Assembly: GCA_036346275.1 (NCBI GenBank) | Contig: JAYEVK010000367.1 | Span: forward strand, 80,920 to 144,919 | Reading direction: 5' to 3' | Length of the DNA stretch: 64,000 nt | DNA from: Otatea glauca | Lineage: Eukaryota > Streptophyta > Magnoliopsida > Poales > Poaceae | Shown: positions 11,666 to 22,056 of the stretch, piece after piece | Position numbering within the stretch: the stretch's first letter is position 1 | Layout of the letters: each line of letters starts with the position of its first letter | Made by a program: the position numbers and the translations under genes | The notes under the pieces: model-generated | Told to the model about the DNA's origin: nothing | Seen by the model: the letters and a program-made list of their open reading frames with translations, nothing else | Databases searched by the model: none

Positions 11666-13193
11666 AAAGTTGACAAGCTTGAGTTAGCGCCGAAAGAGAC
11701 CAATAAAGACCGAACGTACTACGAACCTTTTTGTTACACTCTGTCTAAGGCCGAGAGAACTGAATTTTTGAGTGCTTAAATGGTGTGAAAGTTCCGTTTG
11801 GTTACTTGTCCAATATGAAGAGACTTGTTTCGATGCAAGATTTGAGTTTATATGGCATGAAGTCTCATGATTGCCATGTGATGATGACATAGATGCTCCC
11901 TGTGGCAATTAGAAGTATTTTACCGAACAAGGTCCGTCAGACAATCACAAGGCTATGGTCTGGGAGACAATCAAAAGGCTGTGTTATTTCTTTAACACAA
12001 TTGCTTAGAAGGTCATCGATCCCAAAGGATTAGATGCTCTGCAGGCCGAGGTGGTAATGACTCTATGTAATCTTGAGATGTATTTCCCTTCGTTATTTTT
12101 GATATCATGGTCTATCTCATTGTTCACCTTGTGAGGGAGATCAAGATGTGCGGGCCCATTTTCCTACGTAGCATGTACCCGTACGAGAGGTACATGGGAA
12201 TTCTCAAGTCCTATGTACGGAATCGATCTCGACCGGAGGGTAGCATTATCGAAGGTTATTCAACCAAAGAGGTCATCGAATTCTGCGTGGATTACATGGC
12301 TCAGGTTGAACCGATAGGTGTGCCTCGATCCCACCATGAGGGAAGGCTCCAGGGCATCGAGACTATCGGAAGGAAAGCAATCACGCCTGATCCGGTTGCA
12401 TGTGCTAAAGCCCATTTCACATTTTTGTAACATATGGCTATTGTCACCTCGTATATCGACGAGCACAAGAACTAACTACGGCAAGAGTACTGGATCCTCA
12501 GACAGCATAACCTTCAGTTCAACAGATGGTTGAAGGAGTGACAACCGATCATTGCAAGCTCCTCAGGTGAAACACTGACATGGTTGGCAAAAGGGCCAGC
12601 ATTTACGGTTGTAACATGGAAAGGATACGACTTAAATAGGTACATATTTTACACGAGAGATCAAGACATGAAGAGCACAAACCACGAGAGATCAAGACAT
12701 GAAGAGCACAAACCAGAACTGCGGTATTCGTGTAGATGCGCTGAATGCCGCTGGGTCAATGAGGAGCTCGTACTATGGGTTCATTGAGGAAATTTGGGAG
12801 CTCAACTACATACTTTTCAAGATCCCCTTATTTCGGTGTCGTTGGGTTAACCTGCAACACGTGAAGGTTGACAAGTATGGTGTCACTACTATGGACCTCG
12901 AACGTGTCGGATACCAAGACGAACCATTTGTTCTCGCTAACCAAGTTGTTCAAGTCTTCTATGTAATCGACCCGTTCAACAAGAAGCGCCACGTGGTTCT
13001 TCAAGGAAAGAGGGGGATTGTCAGAGTTGAGAATGTGGTAGATGAGGAAGAATACAATCAGTTTGACAAGTTACCTCCTATCGGTACTGGCATCATGGTT
13101 CAGGAAGATCAACCTGAGGAAGCTAGCTACACCCGTGTCGATCATCGTGAAGGGCTAATTTTTATACAGAAGAATAAGCAGGTGGAGTTATGA
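11666..13193 (+). pseudogene. CACTA-A ORF1: TNP2 transposase C-terminal part (DUF4218, DUF4216)
   Basis: Translation in shifting frames matches the end of the TNP2 domain at about 11670-11760 (LELAPKETNKDRTYYEP, CYTLSKAERT). DUF4218 follows at about 11830-12430, with MVYLIVHLVREIKMCGPIF and PYERYMGILKSYVRNRSRPE. DUF4216 is intact in frame from about 12699 to 13193, with FKIPLFRCRWV, VFYVIDPFNKKRHVV and YNQFDKLPP. TNP2 is the DDE-type CACTA transposase that binds and cuts element ends. The N-terminal half is missing, cut by the Tat-like element. A 31-bp exact tandem duplication (12652-12713) shifts the frame, and several stop codons are present. The homologous ORF in CACTA-B is more complete. 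Confidence 0.88.
12652..12713 (+). repeat. Exact 31-bp tandem duplication in TNP2
   Basis: Two adjacent identical 31-bp units (12652-12682 and 12683-12713) start CACGAGAGATCAAGACATGA. The length is not a multiple of three, so the duplication itself shifts the TNP2 frame. CACTA-B has one copy at the equivalent place. Confidence 0.9.
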
Positions 13194-13563
13194 TGAGATC
13201 GTCATGTATATTTCAAGTGTACATGTATGTGTTACAATTAATCAGATGTATGTACCATTTATAATTAATGAGATGTATGTGTTACAATTAATTATAATTA
13301 ATGAGATGTATTTATTATATTAAATTATTAACTTGAGGAAAAATTAACTTGGGTTACAAATGTTTGTATTATATGTTCATATTATAAAGTACTTAAAAAT
13401 AGGCTTGAAAAAATTACTTCAAAGAAAAGTCTTGAAAAAACTACTTGAAACAAAATTAACTTGGGTTACAATTAATTATAATTAATGATATGTATTTGTT
13501 ATATTTTATTTTTAATTTCGAAAAATCTTAAGTTGGTAACATGGCCAAAAAAAGAAAAATAAC
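13194..13563. repeat. AT-rich 3' spacer of ORF1 with short repeats
   Basis: Imperfect repeats of a unit like ATTAATGAGATGTATGTGTTACA recur between about 13215 and 13330 and once more near 13480. This is the 3' untranslated side of ORF1. CACTA-B has a comparable repeat-rich AT tract after its ORF1. No gene is seen. Confidence 0.6.
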
Positions 13564-13735
13564 ACATCACAGACAGTTTTCATTTTGAATTGTCTGTGAT
13601 GGCAGAATCACAAACGGTTCAAAATTAAAACCGTCTGTGATCCGCCTCTTGGCCTTGCCGCACCCTAGCCCTTGGCTTTGCCGCGCCCTAGCCCTCATCG
13701 TAGATGGTGGAATGTTACAACCGTCTGTGTTAAAA
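13564..13735 (+). repeat. CACTA-A inter-ORF palindromic repeat block
   Basis: Inverted repeats of the kind CACAGACAGTTTT...GAATTGTCTGTGAT and ACAAACGGTT...AACCGTCTGTGAT occur here. They match the 3' subterminal array of the same element (47637-47936), although this is the middle of the element. A further copy (CAAATGGTTCAA...TTGAACCGTCTAGG) lies at 17040-17074, beyond the solo LTR. The position ahead of ORF2 suggests transposase-binding sites upstream of a second transcription unit. Confidence 0.7.
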
Positions 13736-13742
13736 CAAAAAA

Positions 13743-13812
13743 TTGCTTTCCCTGGAATTCGAACCCGGGACCCTACGCATGTAGGCAAAGCCTCTTGCCA
13801 ACCGCACTAAGT
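13743..13812 (-). other. tRNA-like sequence with pol III A/B-box matches
   Basis: On the minus strand TAGTGCGGTTGG is followed about 40 bases later by GGTTCGAATTC, close to the pol III A and B boxes with a mismatch in each. A short stem CCTAC-ATGC-GTAGG lies between them. It does not fold as a convincing functional tRNA, because the central loop is too short. It looks like a tRNA-derived (SINE-like) fragment inside the inter-ORF region of CACTA-A. Confidence 0.4.
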
Positions 13813-13815
13813 AGT

Positions 13816-16800
13816 TGTCGGGCCCCGAATCTGCAAATCCGGACCCTCTGTGTATTCTGTGCCAGTCCAGGATCACGCTAGCACACACAGGCATACAGGG
13901 TTGCACATCACAGACAAACACAAGGATATAAGAATAAATAGTGCAAACATGTATATAAACCGAGTTGTACGACCTTATGGTCTCCTTACAGATAAGTTAG
14001 CCACACAGGCTTACATTAATCAAAGTAAAGAAATAGCAATGAACATAAGTAAAAGTCGTGGAAGCCTTCATCTTGCCATAGGCGATCGATCGAGGCTTGC
14101 CCTCTAGTTCATCGTGTCCTCGATGTACTCCTCCTCCCAAGTGGTGTAGTCTCATCCACCGATGTTGGGGTTGATAAGCAAGGTGGGGTGAGTACACAAG
14201 GCACTCAACAAGTAATGCATGAGAATGCGGCGCTATTACTATATCGAGCTTATTCCAAAGGATTGGCTTAAATGGTTCTTTTGCATCAAGCAATATTTTT
14301 AACCAATATCTTAGTTAGATTAAAGCGAAGGAACAGTTATACGTAATAATAATTTCAAATGGTTTTTCCTCGAGGATTCTCACACACAATTTAATAGTTC
14401 ATTTTAACACTTGGCACACAGCCACCCCTTCCATGTTTTGTTTATGAAAATCTACCCCTTGACTGTAATCCCCGAGCAATGCTCAATACCGTGAGCACGG
14501 CTATTCGAATAGTTTTGACACTCTGCAGAGGTTGTACACTTTACCCACAAGATACAGCCGCTCACCACACAGGTGATTGTCCGCAACAAAGCTTTTCAGG
14601 AACCTCTACCTTAACCAAAGAACCTCCCGGTATTGCCTTCGCTATCACTTCCCTCACACAGAGCCGAAGTATAGGACCGGTCAATCACCGTTGGATGGGC
14701 ACCAAGCCGTAGCACAGGTACGCTCCCCCATACAGATACACCCCTGTGTACTGTCACCCCGAGGTATCAGAGGAAAGATATCAGAACCCTAGTCAACTAG
14801 GTCTGTCCCATATCAGACATGTGGTTGTACGGGTGACTCAGATCAAAGGCTTGCAAGGTGAAGTCCTTAACTGACCAAGGCAAGACTTCCAACACTCAAC
14901 AATGGCACACGGCCCATTGTGGCACATGACTCACAACACTCATCAACCCAATGCCACACAGGCCCACAGCACACTGACCTCTTGCCACTTGCCCTATCTA
15001 AATCATTTTCCACCCCATTGATTATTGTGCAACACATGCGGCAATAATTCAACATCGTCTGGAACCACACAGGTCGCGGTACCTCAATCTCATCATGTGG
15101 CATCATCACACCACTTTTCAAAATACATTCAATATGTCTTTAATCAATATTGTAGCATTTTCCCGAAAGAACATTCATGATTCGTTACAAGGCTAAGCAT
15201 TTACTCGCGATCTAGCCTCCTGTGTTGGCACAATATTAACATCCAACTAATATAATCAAACTTAGGGTGACAATGATTTAAGGCATACAGTTAATAATTC
15301 AAGGTGGCATAACAAAATGGGTTGATTAACTACATTATCCCAAATTAATTTAAATTCATTTTAAATAATTAGCATGCATAGTTTCAAAGCATAAATTACA
15401 TTTTAAAATCTGGGATCAAAATGATCAAAGCATCACTTGCCTTCAAAGAGTTGCTGGTCGTGTTCCGTAGCTTGGTCTTGAGCGACGAATTCTTCCTCGA
15501 AACTTTCCGGCAAATTTGCGTCTACGCGTACAAACAAAATATGCAATAAATAGCTAATACAGAATACTAGATGACCTCAAAAATTCAAATAAAATTCACC
15601 ATTAAATAGCTCATAATTTTATGAATTTTTAGAAATTTGAATCACCCAAATCCGAGTTAAAATGCAAAAGTTATAGCCATTTGAAGTTTGAATAAAATCT
15701 GAAAATACAGAAATTAAGAAAATCCGATTTTTCTGAATTATTTTTATACTGGAAATTCGCATATATGACGTCAGCATCGTGTCATGATGACGTCAGCATA
15801 GAAATGAATTTCGGTCAAAATATTTTTATATAAAACATATTTATGGCGTCGCGATAGCGTCGGCAAGACGACACGCGTGCACGCCCGAGAGGCCGCCACG
15901 TCGCTCTGATCTATGGGTGGGTTCACGGCTCGGCTCGGTCTACCGTGGACTCGGTTCACTGTAGCGATCGCAGCCACGCGGCAAGATCCGAACCGTTCGT
16001 TGGATCAGCGGCTAGATCTCCTCACGCGCACCGCCTTGCACCGAGATCGCGCGACACGCGTCGCCGCGCATCCAACGGTCGACCACGCATCCAACGCGGC
16101 GACCTCGGCTCCGCGCCTCCACGCGTCGCACATCCGCGCCTCGGTGAAGGCGATGGCGACGCAGAAGAAAAGGCTGCCGAGTCGAGGAAGATGACGCAGC
16201 CCACGGTGCTCTGAGGCTTCTCGGCGTGATGAAGTGGCTCGTTCGGCGCGGCGTGGCGGAAGGATTACTCCGTGACCTTGGCGGCGGCGAGAAAACGCGG
16301 CGAAGCAAACGGCGAAACGGCGGCGGCACAAAGAAGCAACCACGGCGAGCTCAGACAGGCGCTAGAGGAGTCTCGGCGTGCGTCGCGAGAGTCAAAAGAT
16401 GCGGAGTGAAAGCCTCGCACGACGCCTTCAACGGGACTTAAGGGCTGCCTCGGCGTCGCGCGAAACGGCGGCGAAGTCATGGCCATCAACGCCCACGCTC
16501 TCCGATGATCTCGCGGGACGGCGGCGTGGCGCGATCCTGTGCGTTCGTCGGCGACGATCCGAAGGCTCACGCGCGGGCGACGTGGCACACGCAAAGCGCG
16601 GCGATCCGGATCGGATGGCTTGGGCTAGGCGGCGCTAGGGTTTGGCGGGCGGGTGTGACACGCGACAAGAATGGGCTCGGCCCATTCTTGTTCATGTGAT
16701 TTTAAAACATTTCACATTTAAAATAATTCCGAAATTCAATTAAATCATTTGGGGCTTTTAAAATAGCAGAAAAATTCTAGAAAAATTCCAGAAATTACTT

Positions 16801-16988
16801 TGAGATATTTGGAACTCAATTAAAATATTTTCAATAAAACTTTGCAAAAACGTTTCCATTATTCAATTTTTTTTTCAAGAAAAGCCCTATTTGAATAAAT
16901 CCAATTAAATTTAAATAAATTTCCAAAATTTCTCAAAAATCAAAAATACTTCAAACTTTTAAATTAGAGCAAAAATTAGGGTGTTACA
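13816..16988 (-). repeat. Solo gypsy LTR (diverged Tekay-like) with perfect TSD
   Basis: The block begins TGTCGGGCCCCGAATCTGC and ends AAATTAGGGTGTTACA. GTAGT at 13811-13815 and GTAGT at 16989-16993 form a perfect 5-bp TSD. At 3173 bp with no internal region it is a solo LTR related to, but diverged from, the LTRs at 26300-47002. A GC-rich segment (about 15840-16660) holds many overlapping open frames on both strands; these look like compositional chance. CCCTTAAGTC (minus, 16435-16444) sits where relatives have a TATA box. Confidence 0.93.
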
Positions 16989-17386
16989 GTAGTGCTTGTT
17001 GAACTACATATATAATTGCTATATGAGGAGACTTGTATCACAAATGGTTCAATCTTTGAACCGTCTAGGATATGTCCCCTAATCCCCAACCAACTTCCCT
17101 CACACACTTGCGCTTGCCATTCGCTAAGTATCGCACCCCTCATGCCCTCGCCGTCACCCTCATGCCCTCGCTGTCGCCTTCACGCCCTAACCCTAGCCCT
17201 CACGCCCTAACCCTAGCCGTCGCCGTCACCCTCGCCCTAAAGCTCTCACACCCTCGCCCTCCCCCGCACGACGAGGTGGTCACGATCGGGCTCGGTGGCC
17301 TCGACGCCCAGGAGTCGCAGGCCGTCGTCGACTTCCACAATGACGACCTCGCCGTGCTCTTCCGCAGCAAGCCCTGCTCTTCAAGG
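16989..17386 (+). other. CACTA-A ORF2 leader exon with possible captured coding sequence
   Basis: After the last palindromic repeat (17040-17074) comes a C-rich tract of CCCTAACCCTAGCCCTCACG-like repeats. A balanced coding-like stretch (about 17266-17386) follows, reading VTIGLGGLDAQESQAVVDF and ending at a consensus splice donor AG|GTAACC after 17386. I read this as the leader exon of ORF2. The 3' part could be a captured fragment of a host gene, since it looks codon-like and unlike transposase sequence. I cannot name its source. Confidence 0.45.
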
Positions 17387-18062
17387 TAACCCATGATTAT
17401 GCCCTTTCTCAGATGTATCCCTGCGACATAAGTTCATCCTTGACAAGCCAGATGTGCATTCCTTGACCTATGGCCCAAATTGCTCTCTCAATCTTCTGTT
17501 GCCTGTGGGGATTGCTCTGTGATGATATTGGGTAAATTGATGATAATGACAACTAATTTTGTGAACTCGGCCTTGAACCAGTAGACTTTATACTATTTTG
17601 CTTAGCTTGATTAGTATATCTGCCATTACTCACTTTCAGTGTTACTTCATTGTCTTTAATCTGCTAGCTAACTAATTTGAACTTCATTTCATGATTCGCT
17701 TAGCAAATATTTAATCTGCTGATCTGAACGTATGTTGAACTGAATATAATCTGTTAACAGTGAGCTTGATTATCAATTCTTTAATGTGTGTGTTAAAGTG
17801 GTAAGGGTTCGAGGCCTTGTTCACTTAATTATTTAGCCCATTTGTGATTGAGATTGAATTGAGACCTATTTCTGAGAGCAATATAAAACTTATAACTAAA
17901 ATATCATGAATTGTTTTGTGTATTGTCATTTGTAAGCACTATTGATTCTCTTAACCTTGTATGTACAAAACAACTCTTAACTTACATTATCTTAAATTTG
18001 CTTATCTTAACTTAGCTTCTCTTAAATTTGCTTCTTTTAACTTACCTTCTCTTAATGACAAG
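17387..18062 (+). other. CACTA-A ORF2 first intron
   Basis: This AT-rich stretch lies between a GT donor at 17387 and an AG just before the ATG at 18063. No coding potential was seen. The boundaries are inferred by analogy with CACTA-B, where a long intron also separates a GC-rich leader from the ORF2 start. Confidence 0.5.
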
Positions 18063-19620
18063 ATGACGTCCCCTCATTCCTCGTCGCCGAATGGATCTGA
18101 TGAGGCGCCCAACGTAGGAAATCAGAGGCGTGGTCCAAGAGGGGTTAGTAAAAGGCCTTAGAGCCGATACACCGACACGGTGGTCGATCCGCACGATGGG
18201 GCCCCTACCATGCCTCCAAAGGCTGCTGTAGCTTTCCGGACCATGTGCGGGATCGTCGGGTGTGAAAGGGTCCTTATCACCTATCCATCATGGAAGACGC
18301 TAACATATGAGGAGCGAGATAACCTCGTGACAGAAATATTCGTGTCGTTCAAGCTCCCACAAGACGTCATGTCCGCACTGTGACGGTACGCGTTGCTAGT
18401 GGCGGGAAAGGTGTGGAAGAACTTCAAGAGTGTCCTCGTCACTAATTACGTGAATAAGGAAACGACTCTGTTCCAGAAGTACGGGTTCATCACTAAAGAC
18501 ATATGGGGACAATTTGTTGAGTTGAAGACGACGGAAGAGTTCGTGAGTCAAAGTGCGGCGCACAAGATCGTCCAGTCAAAACAACACCCACCCACACAGA
18601 CTCGGCTCAACTGGGTACGCGGGCAAGATCGAGCAATGGATGAGGGAGGACAACGAGGTAGCCCAGAAGGAGGTTGCGCCACCATTTGCCTCGATGGTGG
18701 ACCCGCGCGCCCGAAACTGGGTAAGAGCAAGGTCACGTCCCACGTCTTCGAGCAATGTGTCCTTTGCCAACCCCGTTGATGAGGAAGTGTCCTAACGCCT
18801 AATATCGTTGAGCACAGAATCTTCCTAGGGCTCTTTCACTTCAGAGAGAGAGAAAGATATACTCTCCACGGCCTTGGAAAACAAGGAGCACCCGGGTCAC
18901 ACTCGAGGCCTATGTGTTTTCGTTCCCTGAAAAATGGGATTCCCACATAACTCCGACATGTACCGGAGTAGAAAGAGAAGCAAAGCCGAGCGTGAGGAAC
19001 GACTAGTAGCCCTGATTGAGGAAAGGCTCATGCGCAGTTTGATAATCAGCTAAGAAGCCTTGAGGAAAGGATGGAGCAAAGGGTGGCTGCGGATAGACAG
19101 GCACGGAACGTGCAAGCCCAAAAAGCACAGGCACATTTCAGCCCAACGAATCGTCAAAGCAGCTATGCGTTCTCCCCTGAGACGGACGTGGATGAAGCCC
19201 CGGGTAACATATCTGCAATGCTCCTTAGATAGACATGTTGGACGTGTTAGCTAATTACTTGTGTACCCTTATGTAGGTGGCCATGCCGTGCAATCTACAA
19301 GTGAGGCTTGCCAACGGCACTGTTCCTCTGCAGGCTGCTTGGGGACGCACGTATGCATCCGGTGTAGGGACTTTTGTGCACGGTCATACTTTAGAGCTGG
19401 GCTACGCGAAGGTCCATGTCACGGTGTACATGAAATTTGTAAGGTCGTCGCGCTGGAGATGCCCCCAAACGACGAGATCATCACACAAGGGGATGCCTTC
19501 GGCACATTCATCCAGTGGCCCAAGAAAGACATCGCCTTCGACGCCCGCCCAAGAGCACCGAAGCTACAAGCACTACTGGAGTCACATGATGCGCCGGAGC
19601 TACCAGCACTACCGGAGCCA
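18063..19620 (+). pseudogene. CACTA-A ORF2 N-terminal part: Transposase_24/PTTA-like and DUF8039-like
   Basis: ORF2 starts at ATG 18063 (MTSPHSSSPNGSDEAPNVG). In shifted frames it shows a plant Transposase_24/PTTA-like domain: YPSWKTLTYEERDNLV, KVWKNFKSVLVTNYV, the HPHRLGSTGYAGKIEQW block, then DPRARNW. A charged helical stretch (LEERMEQRVAADRQA) follows near 19050-19110. After an apparent intron ending at TATGTAG (about 19277), a DUF8039-like region follows: PCNLQVRLANGT, HGHTLELGYAKVHV, GDAFGTFIQWPKKDI. Such proteins accompany TNP2 in grass CACTAs, probably as end-binding factors. A stop at 18159, further frameshifts and the gypsy at 19621 break it. Confidence 0.8.
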
Positions 19621-20044
19621 TGTAACATCCCAAAATTTGGCTTAATTAAGTTTTTATTGCTTAAATGTGCATTTATGATTTTCTGGAATTTATTTGGATT
19701 TTTCTAGATTTATTGGAAATAAATTTTAAATCAAGTTTATTGACCTTTTATTCAAATCTATTTAAATCTGTGCAAAGTTAAAATAAAGTTTTACCAAAAA
19801 TATGTTAATTGAGTCGAGAATGTCTCAAAGTATTTTGAGATTTTTAAGGATTTTTCCGATAATTTATTTGCCTAAAACCAATTAAATGAATTTCTAGAAT
19901 TATTTAAAATAATAAAGTTTTAAAAATCCTTAGGAATGATTGGGTGGAGCCCAATCTTTGTCTTGTAATCTTGACAGTGTATGTAGCGGCCAGTTAGCCC
20001 ATGTCTCCGGAAGGAATCGTGCCGGGCCGTTGGATCGCGATCGA
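19621..20044 (+). repeat. Truncated 5' LTR of the deleted gypsy
   Basis: This matches the first 424 bp or so of the 3' LTR at 22057, apart from a short replaced stretch around 19945-19985. After GATCGCGATCGA the match stops, and pol sequence encoding the end of the RT/RNase H junction follows. Confidence 0.9.
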
Positions 20045-22014
20045 AAAGTTTCATGGAATTAAAGAAGCGTTTAACAACAGCCCCCGTATTAGTGTTGCCA
20101 GATGTGCAGAATGGATTTGATATTTATTGCGATGCTTCAAAGCAAGGCTTGGGGTGCGTGTTAATGCAAGAAGGCAAAGTCGTTGCTTATGCGTCGAGAC
20201 AGTTGAGATCGCATGACGTGAATTACCCAACGCATGATTTGGAGTTAGCTGCCGTAGTGCATGCTTTAAAGATATGGCGTCATTATCTCATAGGAAATAG
20301 ATGTGAGATATATCTGAGACCATAAAGCACGAAATACATATTCACTCAAGCAGACCTGAATATGAGACAGCGAAGGTGGCTAGAGCTAATTAAGGATTAT
20401 AATGTGGGAATTCATTATCATCCCGGAAAAGCCAATGTGGTAGCACATGCTCTGAGTCGAAAGAGCCATAGTGCAAATACGCTGACAATGGAAGATCAAC
20501 CAGAATTATGCAAGGAATTTCAGAAGCTAAAGTTGGAAGTCATTCCGCAAGGAATGGTAGCTGCACTAGAAGTGAAGCCAACACTGGAAGATCAAATTAG
20601 AGAAGGCCAGAAGGATGACGATAAAATTTCTAAGATCAAGGCTAAAAAGGAAGAAGGCCTAGCCGTAGATTTCACTCTGGATGAGCAAGGAACCATGTTC
20701 TTCAAAGGCCGAATTTGTGTGCCGGATAAAAAGGAACTAAAACAGCTGATTCTTGAGGAAGCTCACGATTCAAAGTACTCAATTCATCCAGGAAGTGCCA
20801 AAATGTACCAGGATTTGAAAGAGAGATTTTGGTGGCCTAATATGAAGCGTGAAGTAGCTGAGCATGTTGCTTTATGCGACGTATGTCAGAGGGTAAAAGC
20901 CATTCATCAAAGACCCGCTGGTTTATTGCAGCCGTTGAAAATTCTGGAATGGAAGTGGGAGGAAATCGGAATGGACTTTATCACCGGTTTACCTAAGACT
21001 CAGAGGGGTTACGATTCCATTTGGGTTATCGTGGATCCTCTAACCAAGGTCGCCCATTTTATCCCAGTAAAGACCACTTACTCGGGAGATCGTTTAGCGG
21101 AGTTGTACATGTCAAGGATTGTATGCTTGCATGGAGTGCCCAAGAAGATTGTGTCGGACAGAGGTACCCAATTTACCTCGAGATTTTGGAATAATTTGCA
21201 CGAAGCCATGGGAACTCGTCTGAATTTCAGTATAGCATATCACCCGCAGACAGATGGTTAGACTGAAAGAGTAAATCAGATTTTAGAGGACATGTTGAGA
21301 GCCTGTGCTTTAGCTTATGCTACGTCTTGGGATAAATGGTTGCCATACGCAGAGTTCAGTTACAATAATAGCTATCAAGCTAGCTTGCAGATGTCACCAT
21401 TTGAGGCGTTGTATGGACGTGCTTGTCGTACTCCGTTGAATTGGAATGAAACAGGAGAACGTTTGATCTTTGGGCCAGATATTCTCGAGGAGGCCGAAAA
21501 TCAAGTTGCAATGATCAGAGAAAGGTTGAAGATAGCACAGTCAAGGCAAAAGAGTTACGCCAATAACCGACGCCGAGATTTGAGTTTTGAACCAGAAGAT
21601 TATGTGTATCTCAAGGTTACCCCTCTTAAGGGCGTTAAAAGATTCCACATTAAAGGGAAGCTCGCACCAAGATATGTGGGTCCGTTCAGGATTCTGAGCC
21701 GTCGAGGAGAAGTAGCTAATCAGTTAGAGTTGCCTCAGTCTTTGGCAGGAGTGCATGATGTGTTCCATGTGTCGCAGCTCAAGAAATGTCTCAGAGTGCC
21801 AACGGAGCAAACCCCGTTAGATGCAATAGAGCTGCAAGAAGATTTAACTTACAAAGAGCAACCGGTCAGAATTTTGGATGTTATGGAGCACAAGACCAGA
21901 AACAAGTCTATTCGCTTTTGCAGAGTTCAGTGGAGCAATCATTCCGAAAGCGGAGCCACTTGGGAGCGAGAAGAAGATTTGAAGTCAGAATTTCCGAACC
22001 TATTTTCTAGTTAG
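20045..22014 (+). pseudogene. gypsy pol fragment: RNase H, integrase, chromodomain-like end
   Basis: The first frame (20053-20325) holds the RT-RNase H segment (FDIYCDASKQGLGCVL, YASRQLRSHDVNYPTHDLEL). It ends at a premature stop near 20323. From 20362 the reading continues with HYHPGKANVVAHALSR, then the integrase HHCC zinc domain (CDVCQRVK). The DDE core is recognisable as GMDFITGLP, VSDRGTQF and ERVNQ. An in-frame TAG at 21259, most simply CAG changed by deamination, lies just before the catalytic Glu. The C-terminus (about 21880-22014) is chromodomain-like (RILDVMEHKT, RVQWSNHSESGATWE). RNase H removes RNA from hybrids; integrase inserts the cDNA. The element cannot act on its own. Confidence 0.92.
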
Positions 22015-22042
22015 CCCTAAATCTCGGGGTCGAGATTCTGTT

Positions 22043-22054
22043 AAGGAGGGGAGG
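22043..22054 (+). other. gypsy polypurine tract
   Basis: AAGGAGGGGAGG lies two bases before the 3' LTR start at 22057, the expected place for second-strand priming. Confidence 0.85.
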
Positions 22055-22056
22055 TT

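Noticed and set aside
13743..13812. Functional tRNA gene
   Set aside because: The A and B boxes each carry mismatches and the central loop is only 4 bases, so a mature tRNA is unlikely. Kept only as a tRNA-like sequence.
13811..13815. GTAGT next to the solo LTR read as a CACTA terminus (TAGTG)
   Set aside because: It is the 5-bp TSD of the solo LTR. Without the LTR the sequence reads through with no terminal inverted repeat.
16005..16343. Cluster of overlapping 60-112 aa frames on both strands in the solo LTR
   Set aside because: All fall in the GC-rich part of a solo LTR with proven TSDs. No domain, and composition explains them.
17387..18062. Additional coding exon in the long AT-rich stretch before ORF2
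   Set aside because: The only open frame gives a Leu/Asn/Phe-rich repeat of CTTAAATTTGC-type sequence, read as intron.
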